Shown here in pieces: positions 1 through 7,095 of a stretch of DNA of 19,586 bases (the stretch's first letter is position 1; each line of letters opens with the position of its first letter). The translations under genes and the position numbers were made by a program. The DNA is from Planctomycetaceae bacterium (lineage in GTDB: Bacteria > Planctomycetota > Planctomycetia > Planctomycetales > Planctomycetaceae). The stretch is from NCBI GenBank assembly GCA_003445035.1, contig DLVV01000317.1, forward strand, positions 1 through 19,586, written 5' to 3'. The notes below the pieces were generated by a model. The model worked only from the letters and a program-made list of their open reading frames with translations. It did not search any database and was not told where the DNA came from.

Positions 1-482
1 ACCGAGTTGATCGGTCGTCCGATCAACTCCGCCAAGCTCTTGCCCGATTCCCCCGCCGAATACCGCTGCTGGATCAACTCGCGGTCGTTGCTTCTCAGCT
101 TGCTGAGACAGACTGCCAGGTGCTGCCGTCGTTGTTCAAGTTCCTCGGCCTGTTCGATTGCATCGCTCGCCACCTGGCGGACGAATTCATCGCTAAACAA
201 ATGCCGGTCGCGTCGCTGTCGCGAGCGATACTTCAGGACCTCGTAATTGGCGATCTGGCAGGCCCATGCCAGAAAATTGGTGCCCAGTTCAAACCGGTCA
301 AACTTTCGCCAGATGATCACGTTGGTCTCCTGGTGAATCTCCTCGGCGTCCACCGGGCTGGGGACCTGTGAGAGAATGAACAGGAAGACACGCCTCTGGT
401 ACCGCGTGAAGAGCTTGATGAACTCTTCCCTCGGAGCCGATACGCTGGACTCCGTTTCAGTGTTGATCCGAACTTCGGTCAC
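1..482 (-). CDS. ECF RNA polymerase sigma factor, planctomycete-type (C-terminus cut by window edge)
   Basis: An extracytoplasmic-function sigma factor that would direct RNA polymerase to a dedicated set of promoters. About 160 codons are visible, and the 3' end lies off the left edge. Sigma region 2 is clear at residues ~20-90: the helix around DAEEIHQETNVIIWRKFDRF (residues 45-64), then a GTNFLAWACQIANYEVLKY segment typical of the Rhodopirellula/Verrucomicrobium-type ECF family. The start of region 4 (RELIQQRYSAGESGKSLAEL) lies at the window end. The chosen start is GTG at 480-482, with a GGGA about 9 nt upstream; another in-frame GTG lies two codons further upstream. It follows the DUF1501 gene on the same strand after a 154-bp gap. 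In this phylum such sigma genes often sit beside DUF1501/DUF1549 genes, so a regulatory link is plausible but inferred. Family assignment is firm; targets are unknown. Confidence 0.92.
   Translation of the reverse strand, partial: MTEVRINTETESSVSAPREEFIKLFTRYQRRVFLFILSQVPSPVDAEEIHQETNVIIWRKFDRFELGTNFLAWACQIANYEVLKYRSRQRRDRHLFSDEFVRQVASDAIEQAEELEQRRQHLAVCLSKLRSNDRELIQQRYSAGESGKSLAELIGRPINS
4..29. repeat. Perfect 11-bp inverted repeat inside the sigma factor gene
   Basis: GAGTTGATCGG (4-14) and CCGATCAACTC (19-29) are exact reverse complements around a 4-nt loop. They lie within the region-4 coding part of the sigma gene, encoding ELIGRPINS. The arm sequence recurs at the 3' end of the DUF1501 gene (641-652). 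Confidence 0.55.
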
Positions 483-523
483 GAGCACTGATCCCGGTGA
501 GATAAAAGCCTGTGGACTACGTT

Positions 524-557
524 GTTTGGACCGTGTTTGGACCGTGTTTCCAAACAC
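524..557. repeat. Tandem 11-bp repeat with overlapping hairpin upstream of the sigma gene
   Basis: The unit GTTTGGACCGT occurs twice in perfect tandem (524-534 and 535-545) and its first four bases start a third time at 546. GTGTTTGG (533-540) is the exact reverse complement of CCAAACAC (550-557), giving an 8-bp stem with a 9-nt loop. It lies 40-75 bp upstream of the sigma factor start, where a promoter or operator would be expected. Read on the minus strand it contains GGAAAC, similar to an ECF -35 box, but I see no convincing -10 at the right spacing. A role as an operator is inference. Confidence 0.5.
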
Positions 558-572
558 AAACACCCAACCACG

Positions 573-618
573 ATCACCGCCGGGCCCGGCTGATGCGGGC
601 CGGGACACCGGTGGTGAT
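573..618 (-). terminator. GC-rich stem-loop downstream of the DUF1501 gene
   Basis: CCCGGC (585-590) pairs with GCCGGG (599-604) around an 8-nt loop, and an outer pair ATCACC (573-578) / GGTGAT (613-618) extends the structure. It lies about 20 bp past the DUF1501 stop codon on the minus strand. There is no U-tract, so this is at best a weak or factor-assisted terminator, or a 3'-end stabilising hairpin. Confidence 0.4.
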
Positions 619-636
619 GTGACAGGTGACAGGCAA

Positions 637-1902
637 CTATCCGATCAACTCCTTGATCGGACTGCCGCCGTTGGCCAATTTCATGGGTCGCCCGCGCTTG
701 GACCGGTGAACGGTCTTGGACGGGATTCCCAGTGCCTGGGACACGGTGGCCCAGACATCGCCGGGGAGGTAGGCCTTTCCATCAACGCGAACACCGTCGC
801 GATCGGTCTTGCCAACCGCCTGTCCGCCCTTGATCCCGCCACCACCGACCATCACGCTCCAACTCGCGGCCCAGTGGTCGCGACCCACGTTCTGGTTGAT
901 TCGCGGCGTCCGGCCGAACTCGCCCATCCACACCAGCACGACGTCATCGAGCATTCCTCGCTGTGACAGATCGGCCGTCAGAGCAGCAATACCCTGGTCG
1001 AGCTGGGGCAACCGTTGGGTGGACAGGGTGTTGAAGACATTGTTGTGGAGGTCCCAACCACCCATGCCAACCTCGATAAACGGAACTCCCGTTTCGACCA
1101 GCCGACGAGCCATCAACAGGCCCTGGCCAAATCCGCCGGTGCCGTAGGCGTCCTTGGTCTCCTGTGACTCCTCGGCCACCTTGAAGGCTTTCATCTGCTC
1201 GCTGGTCATCAGGTTGACCGCCTTCTTGTAGATCTCCCGGTGCCCCTTGGGCATCTCACCCCGTTTGGAGTTGATGAAGTTCGTCTCGATCACGCTGAGC
1301 ATTCGCAGTCGCTGACCGAGCCGATCCTTCTTATCGCCAAGGCTGGCGTTGCGGATCTGGCCGTTGCTGCTAACGACGAACGGCGCGTGCCGGGCGCCCA
1401 TGAAACCGGGACTGCCCGAAGGAGCGTTGACCGACACAAATGCCGGGATCTCAAGCGCTGACCGCTTCGCGCCCAGTTCCTGGCTGACCACGCTGCCGAA
1501 CGTCGGATGGACAACGGTGGGATTGGGAACGAACGCGGTGTGCATGTAGTACCGCCCCCGACCGTGATCGGCCTCGCGAGTGCTCATCGAGCGAACCACG
1601 CTCAGCTTGTCCATCTGCATCGCCGTCTTGGGCATGTGCTCGCTGATCTGCAGGTCACCCTTGGTGTCGATCGGCTGGAACTCGCCACCGTTCTTCGATC
1701 CGGGCTTCAGGTCCCAGATGTCGATCGTCGGGGGTCCGCCGCCCATCCACATCAGGATGCAGGCCTTCTGGGCCTTCTTGATGTCCTCGGCATGCGCCCT
1801 GAGGTCCGAAATGAACTGCAGCGCCGGCGCGGTGGCTGCGGCAGTCGCCATGTGTTTCATGAAGTGCCGACGGCTCATGCCGTGGGGTGTCGGAAGATGC
1901 AT
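637..1902 (-). CDS. DUF1501 family protein, Tat-exported
   Basis: A 421-residue secreted protein of the DUF1501 family, which is greatly expanded in Planctomycetota and belongs to the alkaline phosphatase/sulfatase fold clan; its biochemical role is not established. The N-terminus has a twin-arginine signal (SRRHFM, RR at residues 11-12, then an Ala-rich stretch). Family hallmarks are [17 protein letters not shown] near residue 55, [23 protein letters not shown], and the C-terminal [15 protein letters not shown] followed by GRDHW. The ATG start is supported by AGGGAAA five bases upstream. The gene lies 110 bp downstream of the DUF1549/DUF1553 gene on the same strand. The two families are regularly paired in planctomycete genomes and are presumed to work together at the cell surface or periplasm. 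The length is normal for the family and the gene looks intact. Confidence 0.95.
   Translation of the reverse strand: MHLPTPHGMSRRHFMKHMATAAATAPALQFISDLRAHAEDIKKAQKACILMWMGGGPPTIDIWDLKPGSKNGGEFQPIDTKGDLQISEHMPKTAMQMDKLSVVRSMSTREADHGRGRYYMHTAFVPNPTVVHPTFGSVVSQELGAKRSALEIPAFVSVNAPSGSPGFMGARHAPFVVSSNGQIRNASLGDKKDRLGQRLRMLSVIETNFINSKRGEMPKGHREIYKKAVNLMTSEQMKAFKVAEESQETKDAYGTGGFGQGLLMARRLVETGVPFIEVGMGGWDLHNNVFNTLSTQRLPQLDQGIAALTADLSQRGMLDDVVLVWMGEFGRTPRINQNVGRDHWAASWSVMVGGGGIKGGQAVGKTDRDGVRVDGKAYLPGDVWATVSQALGIPSKTVHRSKRGRPMKLANGGSPIKELIG
641..660 (-). repeat. Perfect 8-bp inverted repeat at the 3' end of the DUF1501 gene
   Basis: CCGATCAA (641-648) and TTGATCGG (653-660) form a perfect stem with a 4-nt loop. 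It covers the last codons (residues SPIKELIG) just before the stop codon at 637-639. The 12-mer CCGATCAACTCC at 641-652 is also present at 19-30 inside the sigma gene, where it forms half of another inverted repeat. Confidence 0.5.
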
Positions 1903-2012
1903 CAGTCTTTCCCTTTCTATGGGGCCCGTCGAAGTGTGTTGTCGCAGGGTCCCTACAAAAACCGAGACGAACTCGCGAACGTCTCTCCCGCCTGGTGAAT
2001 GTCCATGTTGAC

Positions 2013-3749
2013 TTAGTGGTTGAAAATGAACTCGTTGGAATTGAGCAACGCCCAGTAGAGGTCCTGGTAGGCCGTGATCGGGCTGTTGCGATTTTCCTTG
2101 AGTAGTTGTTGAGCCGCCGCAAGCTCGCGGCGGGTGGGCTCTCTTGTGAGTGTCGAAAGGAACAGGCGACGGACACGAGTGGTGTCGGTGCCGGCTCCGG
2201 AGAGCATCTTGTTCAGGAAGCTGCCCCGCTCGGCACTGGTCGCCTTATCGACCAGGTCTCCGTTCATCATCATCAGGGCCTGGGGGATCGTTCCGTTGAA
2301 GGTCGTCGCCTCGTCGTTCTCGTCGGTGCCAAAAGCGATCACGAACTGACGCAACCACGTCTGCCGCTGCCGCTCGGACTCCTCCCAGCCCGAACCACCC
2401 GCCTTGTGAGCGCCGGTGGCAACGATCAGCGAATCGTAGAGTTGCTCGGCTTCGAGCCCCTTGACATACATGTGGCTGAACAACGGAGCCTCGCCGGCGG
2501 CCGGATTGTCGACCGCGTTGTCAGCTCCCAGCCGACTGGTCAGGTGATACGACTCGGTATTGCAGATCCAGCGAACCAGTTGCTTGATGTCGTAGCCGGA
2601 CTTGACGAATTCCCGTGAGAGCCGATCGAGCAGTTCCGGGTGCGTCGACGGGTTGTGCGGCCCCATGTCGTCCAGTGGCTTGGTGAAACCGTAGCCGAAA
2701 AACTGCCCCCACATCCGATTGACCATCGCCTTGGCGATCAGCGGGTTTTCGCCGGCCACCATCAGCCTGGCCAACTCCTTCCGCAAGTCGGCCGACGGCT
2801 TGGCATCGACAGGGGTCTTGAAAAATCGTGGCTCGACCATCTGCAGCGTGCCCGCCCGCTGCTCGAAAAAGACCTTCTCGTTGAAATCGGTGAAGACCAG
2901 TTCCGAGTAGTCATCGACCATGCGACCGCTCTTGGGGTCGTACTTGCGATGATCCACCCGACGGGCCTGGCGGAAGAAATTGTTGAACTCCCAGAACTGG
3001 TTCTGCTTCCAGTCATTGAACGGGTGGTTGTGACACTGTGTGCACTGGACCTGGATCCCCATGAACAACCGCGTTGTCTTGGCGGTCGCCTGGACACCGT
3101 CATCCCGCATCGTCATCTGCGCCAGCAGGTAGTTGACGGCTCCGTTGCGTTCAAAATGGCCCTCGGCCGAGACCAGGTCAAACACGACCTTGTCCCATGG
3201 ACGGTTTCGGGCAAACGCCTCGCGGAGGAACTTCCGCATGCCTCCCCGGCTGACACGCCGTGGCGTCCGGCGACCGATCAACAGATTGCTCCAGATTGTC
3301 GTGAAGTTGCGGACGTACCCCGGATCATCCAAAAGGTTGTCGATCAACTTGGTCCGCTTGGTCGGGTCACGGTCCTTGAGAAACGCCTCGACTGTCTCCA
3401 GAGACGGAATCGCACCGACGAGGTCCAGATGAACCCGACGGATCCACTCGGTGTCACTCGCCAAGGCCGAGGGCTTGATCTCGTTGTCGGTCCATCCCTG
3501 CTTGATCTGGCTGTTTGTGTAATCAACAATCTCGCGAGCCGAACCGGTCAGAGCCGCCTTGGGTGCGCCGCGGCGACGCGGTGACGATTTCCCGATCGTC
3601 GACTTTCTTGCCGTGGCCTTCTTCCCGCTCGACTTCTTCCTGTCAGCAGCATGACCGCTGCCGGGGGCCACCAAGATGGCCATCAATGCCGCCGCCATCA
3701 GCGACCGACACCACGCAGCCTTTCGACCTGTTTCCCGCCTCGATTGCAT
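2013..3749 (-). CDS. DUF1549/DUF1553 domain protein with a CxxCH motif, secreted
   Basis: A 578-residue exported protein with DUF1549 (~65-260) followed by DUF1553 (~320-575), the standard planctomycete architecture of unknown biochemical role. [10 protein letters not shown] motif at residues 236-243 gives a CxxCH of the kind that can bind heme c, and this motif is conserved in the family. The DUF1553 hallmark [20 protein letters not shown] is present, as is [12 protein letters not shown]. The start at ATG 3747-3749 is preferred: it gives a clean signal peptide (basic [10 protein letters not shown], hydrophobic [14 protein letters not shown]) and has AGGGAG ten bases upstream. A TTG at 3783-3785 would add 12 residues. 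A Lys/Arg/Ser-rich linker follows the signal. No PSCyt1-type cytochrome domain is fused at the N-terminus, unlike many relatives. The gene is paired with the downstream DUF1501 gene. Confidence 0.95.
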   Translation of the reverse strand: MQSRRETGRKAAWCRSLMAAALMAILVAPGSGHAADRKKSSGKKATARKSTIGKSSPRRRGAPKAALTGSAREIVDYTNSQIKQGWTDNEIKPSALASDTEWIRRVHLDLVGAIPSLETVEAFLKDRDPTKRTKLIDNLLDDPGYVRNFTTIWSNLLIGRRTPRRVSRGGMRKFLREAFARNRPWDKVVFDLVSAEGHFERNGAVNYLLAQMTMRDDGVQATAKTTRLFMGIQVQCTQCHNHPFNDWKQNQFWEFNNFFRQARRVDHRKYDPKSGRMVDDYSELVFTDFNEKVFFEQRAGTLQMVEPRFFKTPVDAKPSADLRKELARLMVAGENPLIAKAMVNRMWGQFFGYGFTKPLDDMGPHNPSTHPELLDRLSREFVKSGYDIKQLVRWICNTESYHLTSRLGADNAVDNPAAGEAPLFSHMYVKGLEAEQLYDSLIVATGAHKAGGSGWEESERQRQTWLRQFVIAFGTDENDEATTFNGTIPQALMMMNGDLVDKATSAERGSFLNKMLSGAGTDTTRVRRLFLSTLTREPTRRELAAAQQLLKENRNSPITAYQDLYWALLNSNEFIFNH

Positions 3750-4057
3750 CGCTTCCAGTCTCCCTGGGCCCGTTTTGTGAACCAATGTCAGACGGTTCTG
3801 TCCAGACAGGCTCCCACGTCATCCAAGTAACCACAATAGAACCGAAAACCTTCGTCTCCATTTTGTCATTTTTTTTACGATCCAACCATGGAAATCGTCG
3901 CAAACTATTGTCTGAACGGAACTTAAAACAAACGCATCTTATTTCAGTGACGGAGAGAATTCGTGTCTTCAGACAATCTGTTAGCATCATGGACACGCTT
4001 TCCAGGATGGTTCCCAATGCCCACGAATTCGTCTGAAACGACAACCGGGGACAGCAC
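3750..4057. promoter_or_regulatory. Divergent intergenic region with spaced inverted repeats
   Basis: These 308 bp separate the divergent DUF1549/DUF1553 and short-chain dehydrogenase genes and must hold both promoters. The stretch 3830-3990 is visibly richer in A+T than its surroundings, including a run of eight T around 3870. ATTGTCTGAA (3907-3916) is perfectly inverted as TTCAGACAAT (3968-3977), with the core GTCTGAA again at 4031-4037. A separate palindrome CTGTC-CA-GACAG lies at 3798-3809 and ACGAATTCGT at 4023-4032. GGGGA at 4047-4051 is a good ribosome binding site for the dehydrogenase. I could not identify convincing -35/-10 pairs. Open frames crossing this region look like non-coding shadows. 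Confidence 0.5.
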
Positions 4058-4852
4058 ATGACCGTCACCATTGATCTCTCGGGACAAACAGCGATCGTTA
4101 CGGGAGCGTCCAACGGAATCGGACGGGCAACAGCCATTCTGCTGGCCGAACATGGGGCAACAGTGCTCGCCGCCGACTTCCAACAACTCGGGGAAAACGC
4201 CGATCGGTTCGACGAGTTGGGGATTGTTGACATCCCCTGCGACGTGCGACGGGAAACGGAGTTGTCCTCGGCGATTGACCAGGCGGTCGAGCGGACCGGG
4301 CGGCTGGACATCCTGGTCAACAATGCGGGAATTGGCATGGTGAAGCCGGTCGAGGAGGTGACCGAGGAGGATTGGGACGCGTGTATCGACACGAACCTGA
4401 AAGGTGCCTTCTTTGGCTGCCGACACGCGGTGAGACCGATGCGAACCACTGGTGGAGGCGCCATCGTCAACATGTCAAGCAATGCCGGATTGCTGCCCCG
4501 GTCCCACGACCCGATCTACTCGATCAGCAAGCTGGCCCTGGTCGGCATGACCCGAAGTCTGGCACTGTGCCTGGCTCCGGATCGAATCCGGGTCAACGCC
4601 GTCTGCCCCGGGCCGGTCGGTGATACGGCCATGATGAACGCCGACCTCGAATCGGCCACCGATCCCGATACGATGACCCGGGCGATGATTGCGGCCAGCC
4701 CGCTGGCCGCTGCCTGGGACCGAATGATCACCCCCGAAGAGATCGCCGCGTCGGTGCTGTTTTTGGTCAGCGACCAGGCCGCCATGGTCACCGGAACAGC
4801 AATCGGCATCGACGGTGGCAAGTCACTGGGCGTGCCTCCGCCGGTCGACTGA
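4058..4852 (+). CDS. Short-chain dehydrogenase/reductase (classical SDR)
   Basis: A 264-residue NAD(P)-dependent oxidoreductase of the classical SDR family, cytosolic, substrate unknown. The Rossmann glycine motif TGASNGIG is at residues 15-22. Asp40 at the end of the second strand suggests NAD(H) preference. NNAG is at 88-91, Asn113, Ser141 (in VNMSSNAG), and Tyr154/Lys158 (YSISK) complete the catalytic tetrad. The C-terminus ends with the usual TGTAIGIDGG segment, so the protein looks complete and active. The ATG start is supported by GGGGA six bases upstream. It stands alone, divergent from the DUF1549 gene and followed by a 280-bp gap to the preferred start of the FHA gene, so context gives no clue to the substrate. 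Many such proteins are annotated as 3-oxoacyl-ACP reductase or glucose dehydrogenase; the sequence does not justify that precision. Confidence 0.95.
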   Translation: MTVTIDLSGQTAIVTGASNGIGRATAILLAEHGATVLAADFQQLGENADRFDELGIVDIPCDVRRETELSSAIDQAVERTGRLDILVNNAGIGMVKPVEEVTEEDWDACIDTNLKGAFFGCRHAVRPMRTTGGGAIVNMSSNAGLLPRSHDPIYSISKLALVGMTRSLALCLAPDRIRVNAVCPGPVGDTAMMNADLESATDPDTMTRAMIAASPLAAAWDRMITPEEIAASVLFLVSDQAAMVTGTAIGIDGGKSLGVPPPVD

Positions 4853-5132
4853 CTCGAGGAAACCCGGGCCGCTCCCGCAATGGCACAACCGGCACCACCG
4901 GTCACCTCGCCACGTCTCGCCCGGTTTCTCCCAATTGCCTGACTCAACGCAACCTGCGTGGTTCGGGACTTCCGCCGTCCCCGACAACCACATATGTATC
5001 GGGCCGAACCTAGAGTGTAGAATGAACGCAACGGTGGAACCTGCCGAACGAACCGGAAAGGCCCCTCGGGTGTCCTCGTCGGCCCGCTCCAATCCTCGGG
5101 GGTTCCCTCACCAGCCTCAACCCCGACACGCC

Positions 5133-5594
5133 ATGGCCGCTCAACTCGAATCGCTCACCGATGCCCCGTCGATCACGCTCGACAAGCCGGTGATCTTCAT
5201 CGGCCGAGACAGAGAATGTGACGTGGTGCTGACAGACAGCCGCCGCGTGTCACGAAAGCACTGTTGCCTCGTCATTGTCAACGACCAGCTGGTGGTCCGC
5301 GACCTGGGGAGCATGAACGGCATCTACGTCAACGGCCAGAGGGTCGAACGAACCAGGACAATGCGTCCGGGCGACGAATTGGCCATCGGAGACGTCCGCT
5401 TTCGGTTCGTGAATGAGGACGCTCCGGCTCCCGAACCCGATGTCAGCCAGGACATTCCGGTGGCCGTGGCCGAACCGGATGGTGAACTGTTGGTGGCCGA
5501 ACCCGCATCGGTCGTGGACCTGCCGGAGTTGCCGGATCTCCGACATGACGAGATCGATGACGGCGACGTGATCCCACTCGGTGACGACGACTAG
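5133..5594 (+). CDS. FHA domain protein with acidic C-terminal tail
   Basis: A small protein built on one forkhead-associated domain, a phosphothreonine-peptide binding fold that usually partners with Ser/Thr kinases. With this start it has 153 residues. The FHA domain spans ~8-95 with the expected signatures: FIGRDRECDVVL, SRRVSRKHCCL and LGSMNGIYVNG, including the Arg, Ser, His and Asn positions that contact phosphopeptide. The last ~55 residues are acidic and Pro/Val-rich and end in DDD, probably disordered. The start is uncertain. An in-frame ATG at 5022 would add 37 low-complexity residues, but it overlaps a TAGAAT that resembles a -10 box (5018-5023), and the added stretch has less biased third positions. 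No Shine-Dalgarno motif marks either start. It precedes serS by 166 bp; no kinase gene is nearby. Confidence 0.88.
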   Translation: MAAQLESLTDAPSITLDKPVIFIGRDRECDVVLTDSRRVSRKHCCLVIVNDQLVVRDLGSMNGIYVNGQRVERTRTMRPGDELAIGDVRFRFVNEDAPAPEPDVSQDIPVAVAEPDGELLVAEPASVVDLPELPDLRHDEIDDGDVIPLGDDD

Positions 5595-5760
5595 CAATGA
5601 GGCCGTGCCGATAAACCCGCCCCTGCCCCACCGACTCGTCAACCGGCGCCCCGGTGAGCTCGAGACCAACTCGTGCCGGTGATCCTTCGCCTCCCGTCCC
5701 CATTCTTCTCACACAGATTTCCCGTCCCCCTCATCTCAACGTCGGAGCCCGTGCTGATCG

Positions 5761-7041
5761 ATGCTCGACCTGCAGTACATTTGTGACAACCTCGAACCCG
5801 TGGCCGAAAATTGCCGCAACCGCGGCGTCGAAGTCGACCTGGACAGTATCGTCGCGCTCAGGGGACGTCGCAGTGAGTTGATCACTTCCGGCGACGAATT
5901 GCGGCGCGAGCAGAAGGCAACCTCCTCCCAGATCCCCACAGCGGAGAGCGACGAGGCCAAACAGGTCCTGATCGCCCGCGGCCGGGAGTTGCGGGAGCAA
6001 CTGCAGGGTTTGGATGGCGAACTGGCCGAGGTCGAAGCCGACCTGCGGTCCGGGCAGTCTTGCATCCCCAACATGACACATCCTGACGCCCCGATCGCTT
6101 TGGGCGACGACGGTCACGTCGAGTTGAGACGATGGGGCGATGTGCCCGAGTTCGACTTCGAACCCCGGGATCACGTGGCGATTTCCGAGGCACACAACCT
6201 GATCGACTTCGAGGCGGGTTCCCGTGTCGCCGGACACGGGTTCTACTTCCTCAAAAACGAGGCGGTGCTGCTCGAGTTGGCCCTGATGCAATTGGCCGTC
6301 ACGCGGCTCCGTGAGGCCGATTTCACCCTGATGACCACGCCCGACCTGGCGAAAGACGAGATCATCGAAGGAATCGGTTTTCTGCCCAGGGGTCCCGAAT
6401 CACAGATCTACTCGATTGAAAACTCCGAGCTCAGTCTTGTCGCCACCGCTGAAATCACGCTCGGTGGTGCGTTCAAAGACCAGGTTCTCGAAATCGACGA
6501 CCTCCCGCTCCGTTGCGCCGGAATCTCGCACTGTTTCCGCACCGAGGCCGGAGCTCACGGCCGGGCCACTCGCGGCATCTACCGCGTCCACCAGTTCACC
6601 AAGGTCGAGATGTTCGGATTTACGGCCCCAACGCTCGAGGCTTCCAACGCGTTCCACAACGAGGTCGTAGAAATCGAGGAGGGGCTGTTCCAGGCACTTG
6701 AGATCCCCTATCGTGTCGTCGACACCTGCACGGGCGATCTGGGTGGGCCAGCCTACAGGAAATTTGACTTGGAGGCCTGGATGCCCGGACGAGGAGACGG
6801 TGGGGACTGGGGTGAAGTCACCTCGGCTTCCAACTGCACGGATTACCAGTCCCGACGTCTGGGCATCCGCTGCCGGACTCCCGGCAAGAAGGGCACCGAA
6901 TTTGTGCACACGCTCAACGGTACCGCCGTGGCCACCTCGAGAGCCCTGATCGCCCTGCTCGAAAACCATCAGCGAGCCGACGGCACGATTCACATTCCTG
7001 AGGCCCTCCGCCCCTGGATCGGATCCGATCAAATCGGCTGA
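5761..7041 (+). CDS. serS: Seryl-tRNA synthetase
   Basis: Charges tRNA-Ser (and tRNA-Sec where present) with serine in the cytosol; a class II aminoacyl-tRNA synthetase. The 426 residues match the usual bacterial length. An N-terminal coiled-coil tRNA-binding arm (~residues 1-105, rich in Glu/Arg heptads) is followed by the catalytic core. Motif 2 begins at Phe259-Arg260 (FRTEAGAHGRATRGIYRVHQ) and motif 3 starts near Asn386 (NGTAVATSRALIALLENHQ). The serine-site TAEITLGG segment is also present. The ATG at 5761 is the natural start, matching the family N-terminus MLDL. No clear Shine-Dalgarno motif or T-box-like leader is visible in the 166-bp gap upstream. The gap to the next gene is only 54 bp, so the large membrane protein may be co-transcribed. 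Confidence 0.97.
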   Translation: MLDLQYICDNLEPVAENCRNRGVEVDLDSIVALRGRRSELITSGDELRREQKATSSQIPTAESDEAKQVLIARGRELREQLQGLDGELAEVEADLRSGQSCIPNMTHPDAPIALGDDGHVELRRWGDVPEFDFEPRDHVAISEAHNLIDFEAGSRVAGHGFYFLKNEAVLLELALMQLAVTRLREADFTLMTTPDLAKDEIIEGIGFLPRGPESQIYSIENSELSLVATAEITLGGAFKDQVLEIDDLPLRCAGISHCFRTEAGAHGRATRGIYRVHQFTKVEMFGFTAPTLEASNAFHNEVVEIEEGLFQALEIPYRVVDTCTGDLGGPAYRKFDLEAWMPGRGDGGDWGEVTSASNCTDYQSRRLGIRCRTPGKKGTEFVHTLNGTAVATSRALIALLENHQRADGTIHIPEALRPWIGSDQIG

Positions 7042-7095
7042 CAAACTCCCCGGCAACAAGACTCTCCCCTTCAACTCTCTTCTGGAATCATCGCC

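Noticed and set aside
3643..4482. A 279-codon minus-strand open frame across the divergent region and the dehydrogenase gene
   Set aside because: It is antisense to the clearly coding SDR, overlaps the N-terminus of the DUF1549 gene, and its translation shows no domain or signal.
4888..4902. ACCGG-CACCA-CCGGT hairpin after the dehydrogenase gene
   Set aside because: Only five base pairs and no T-run; too weak to call a terminator.
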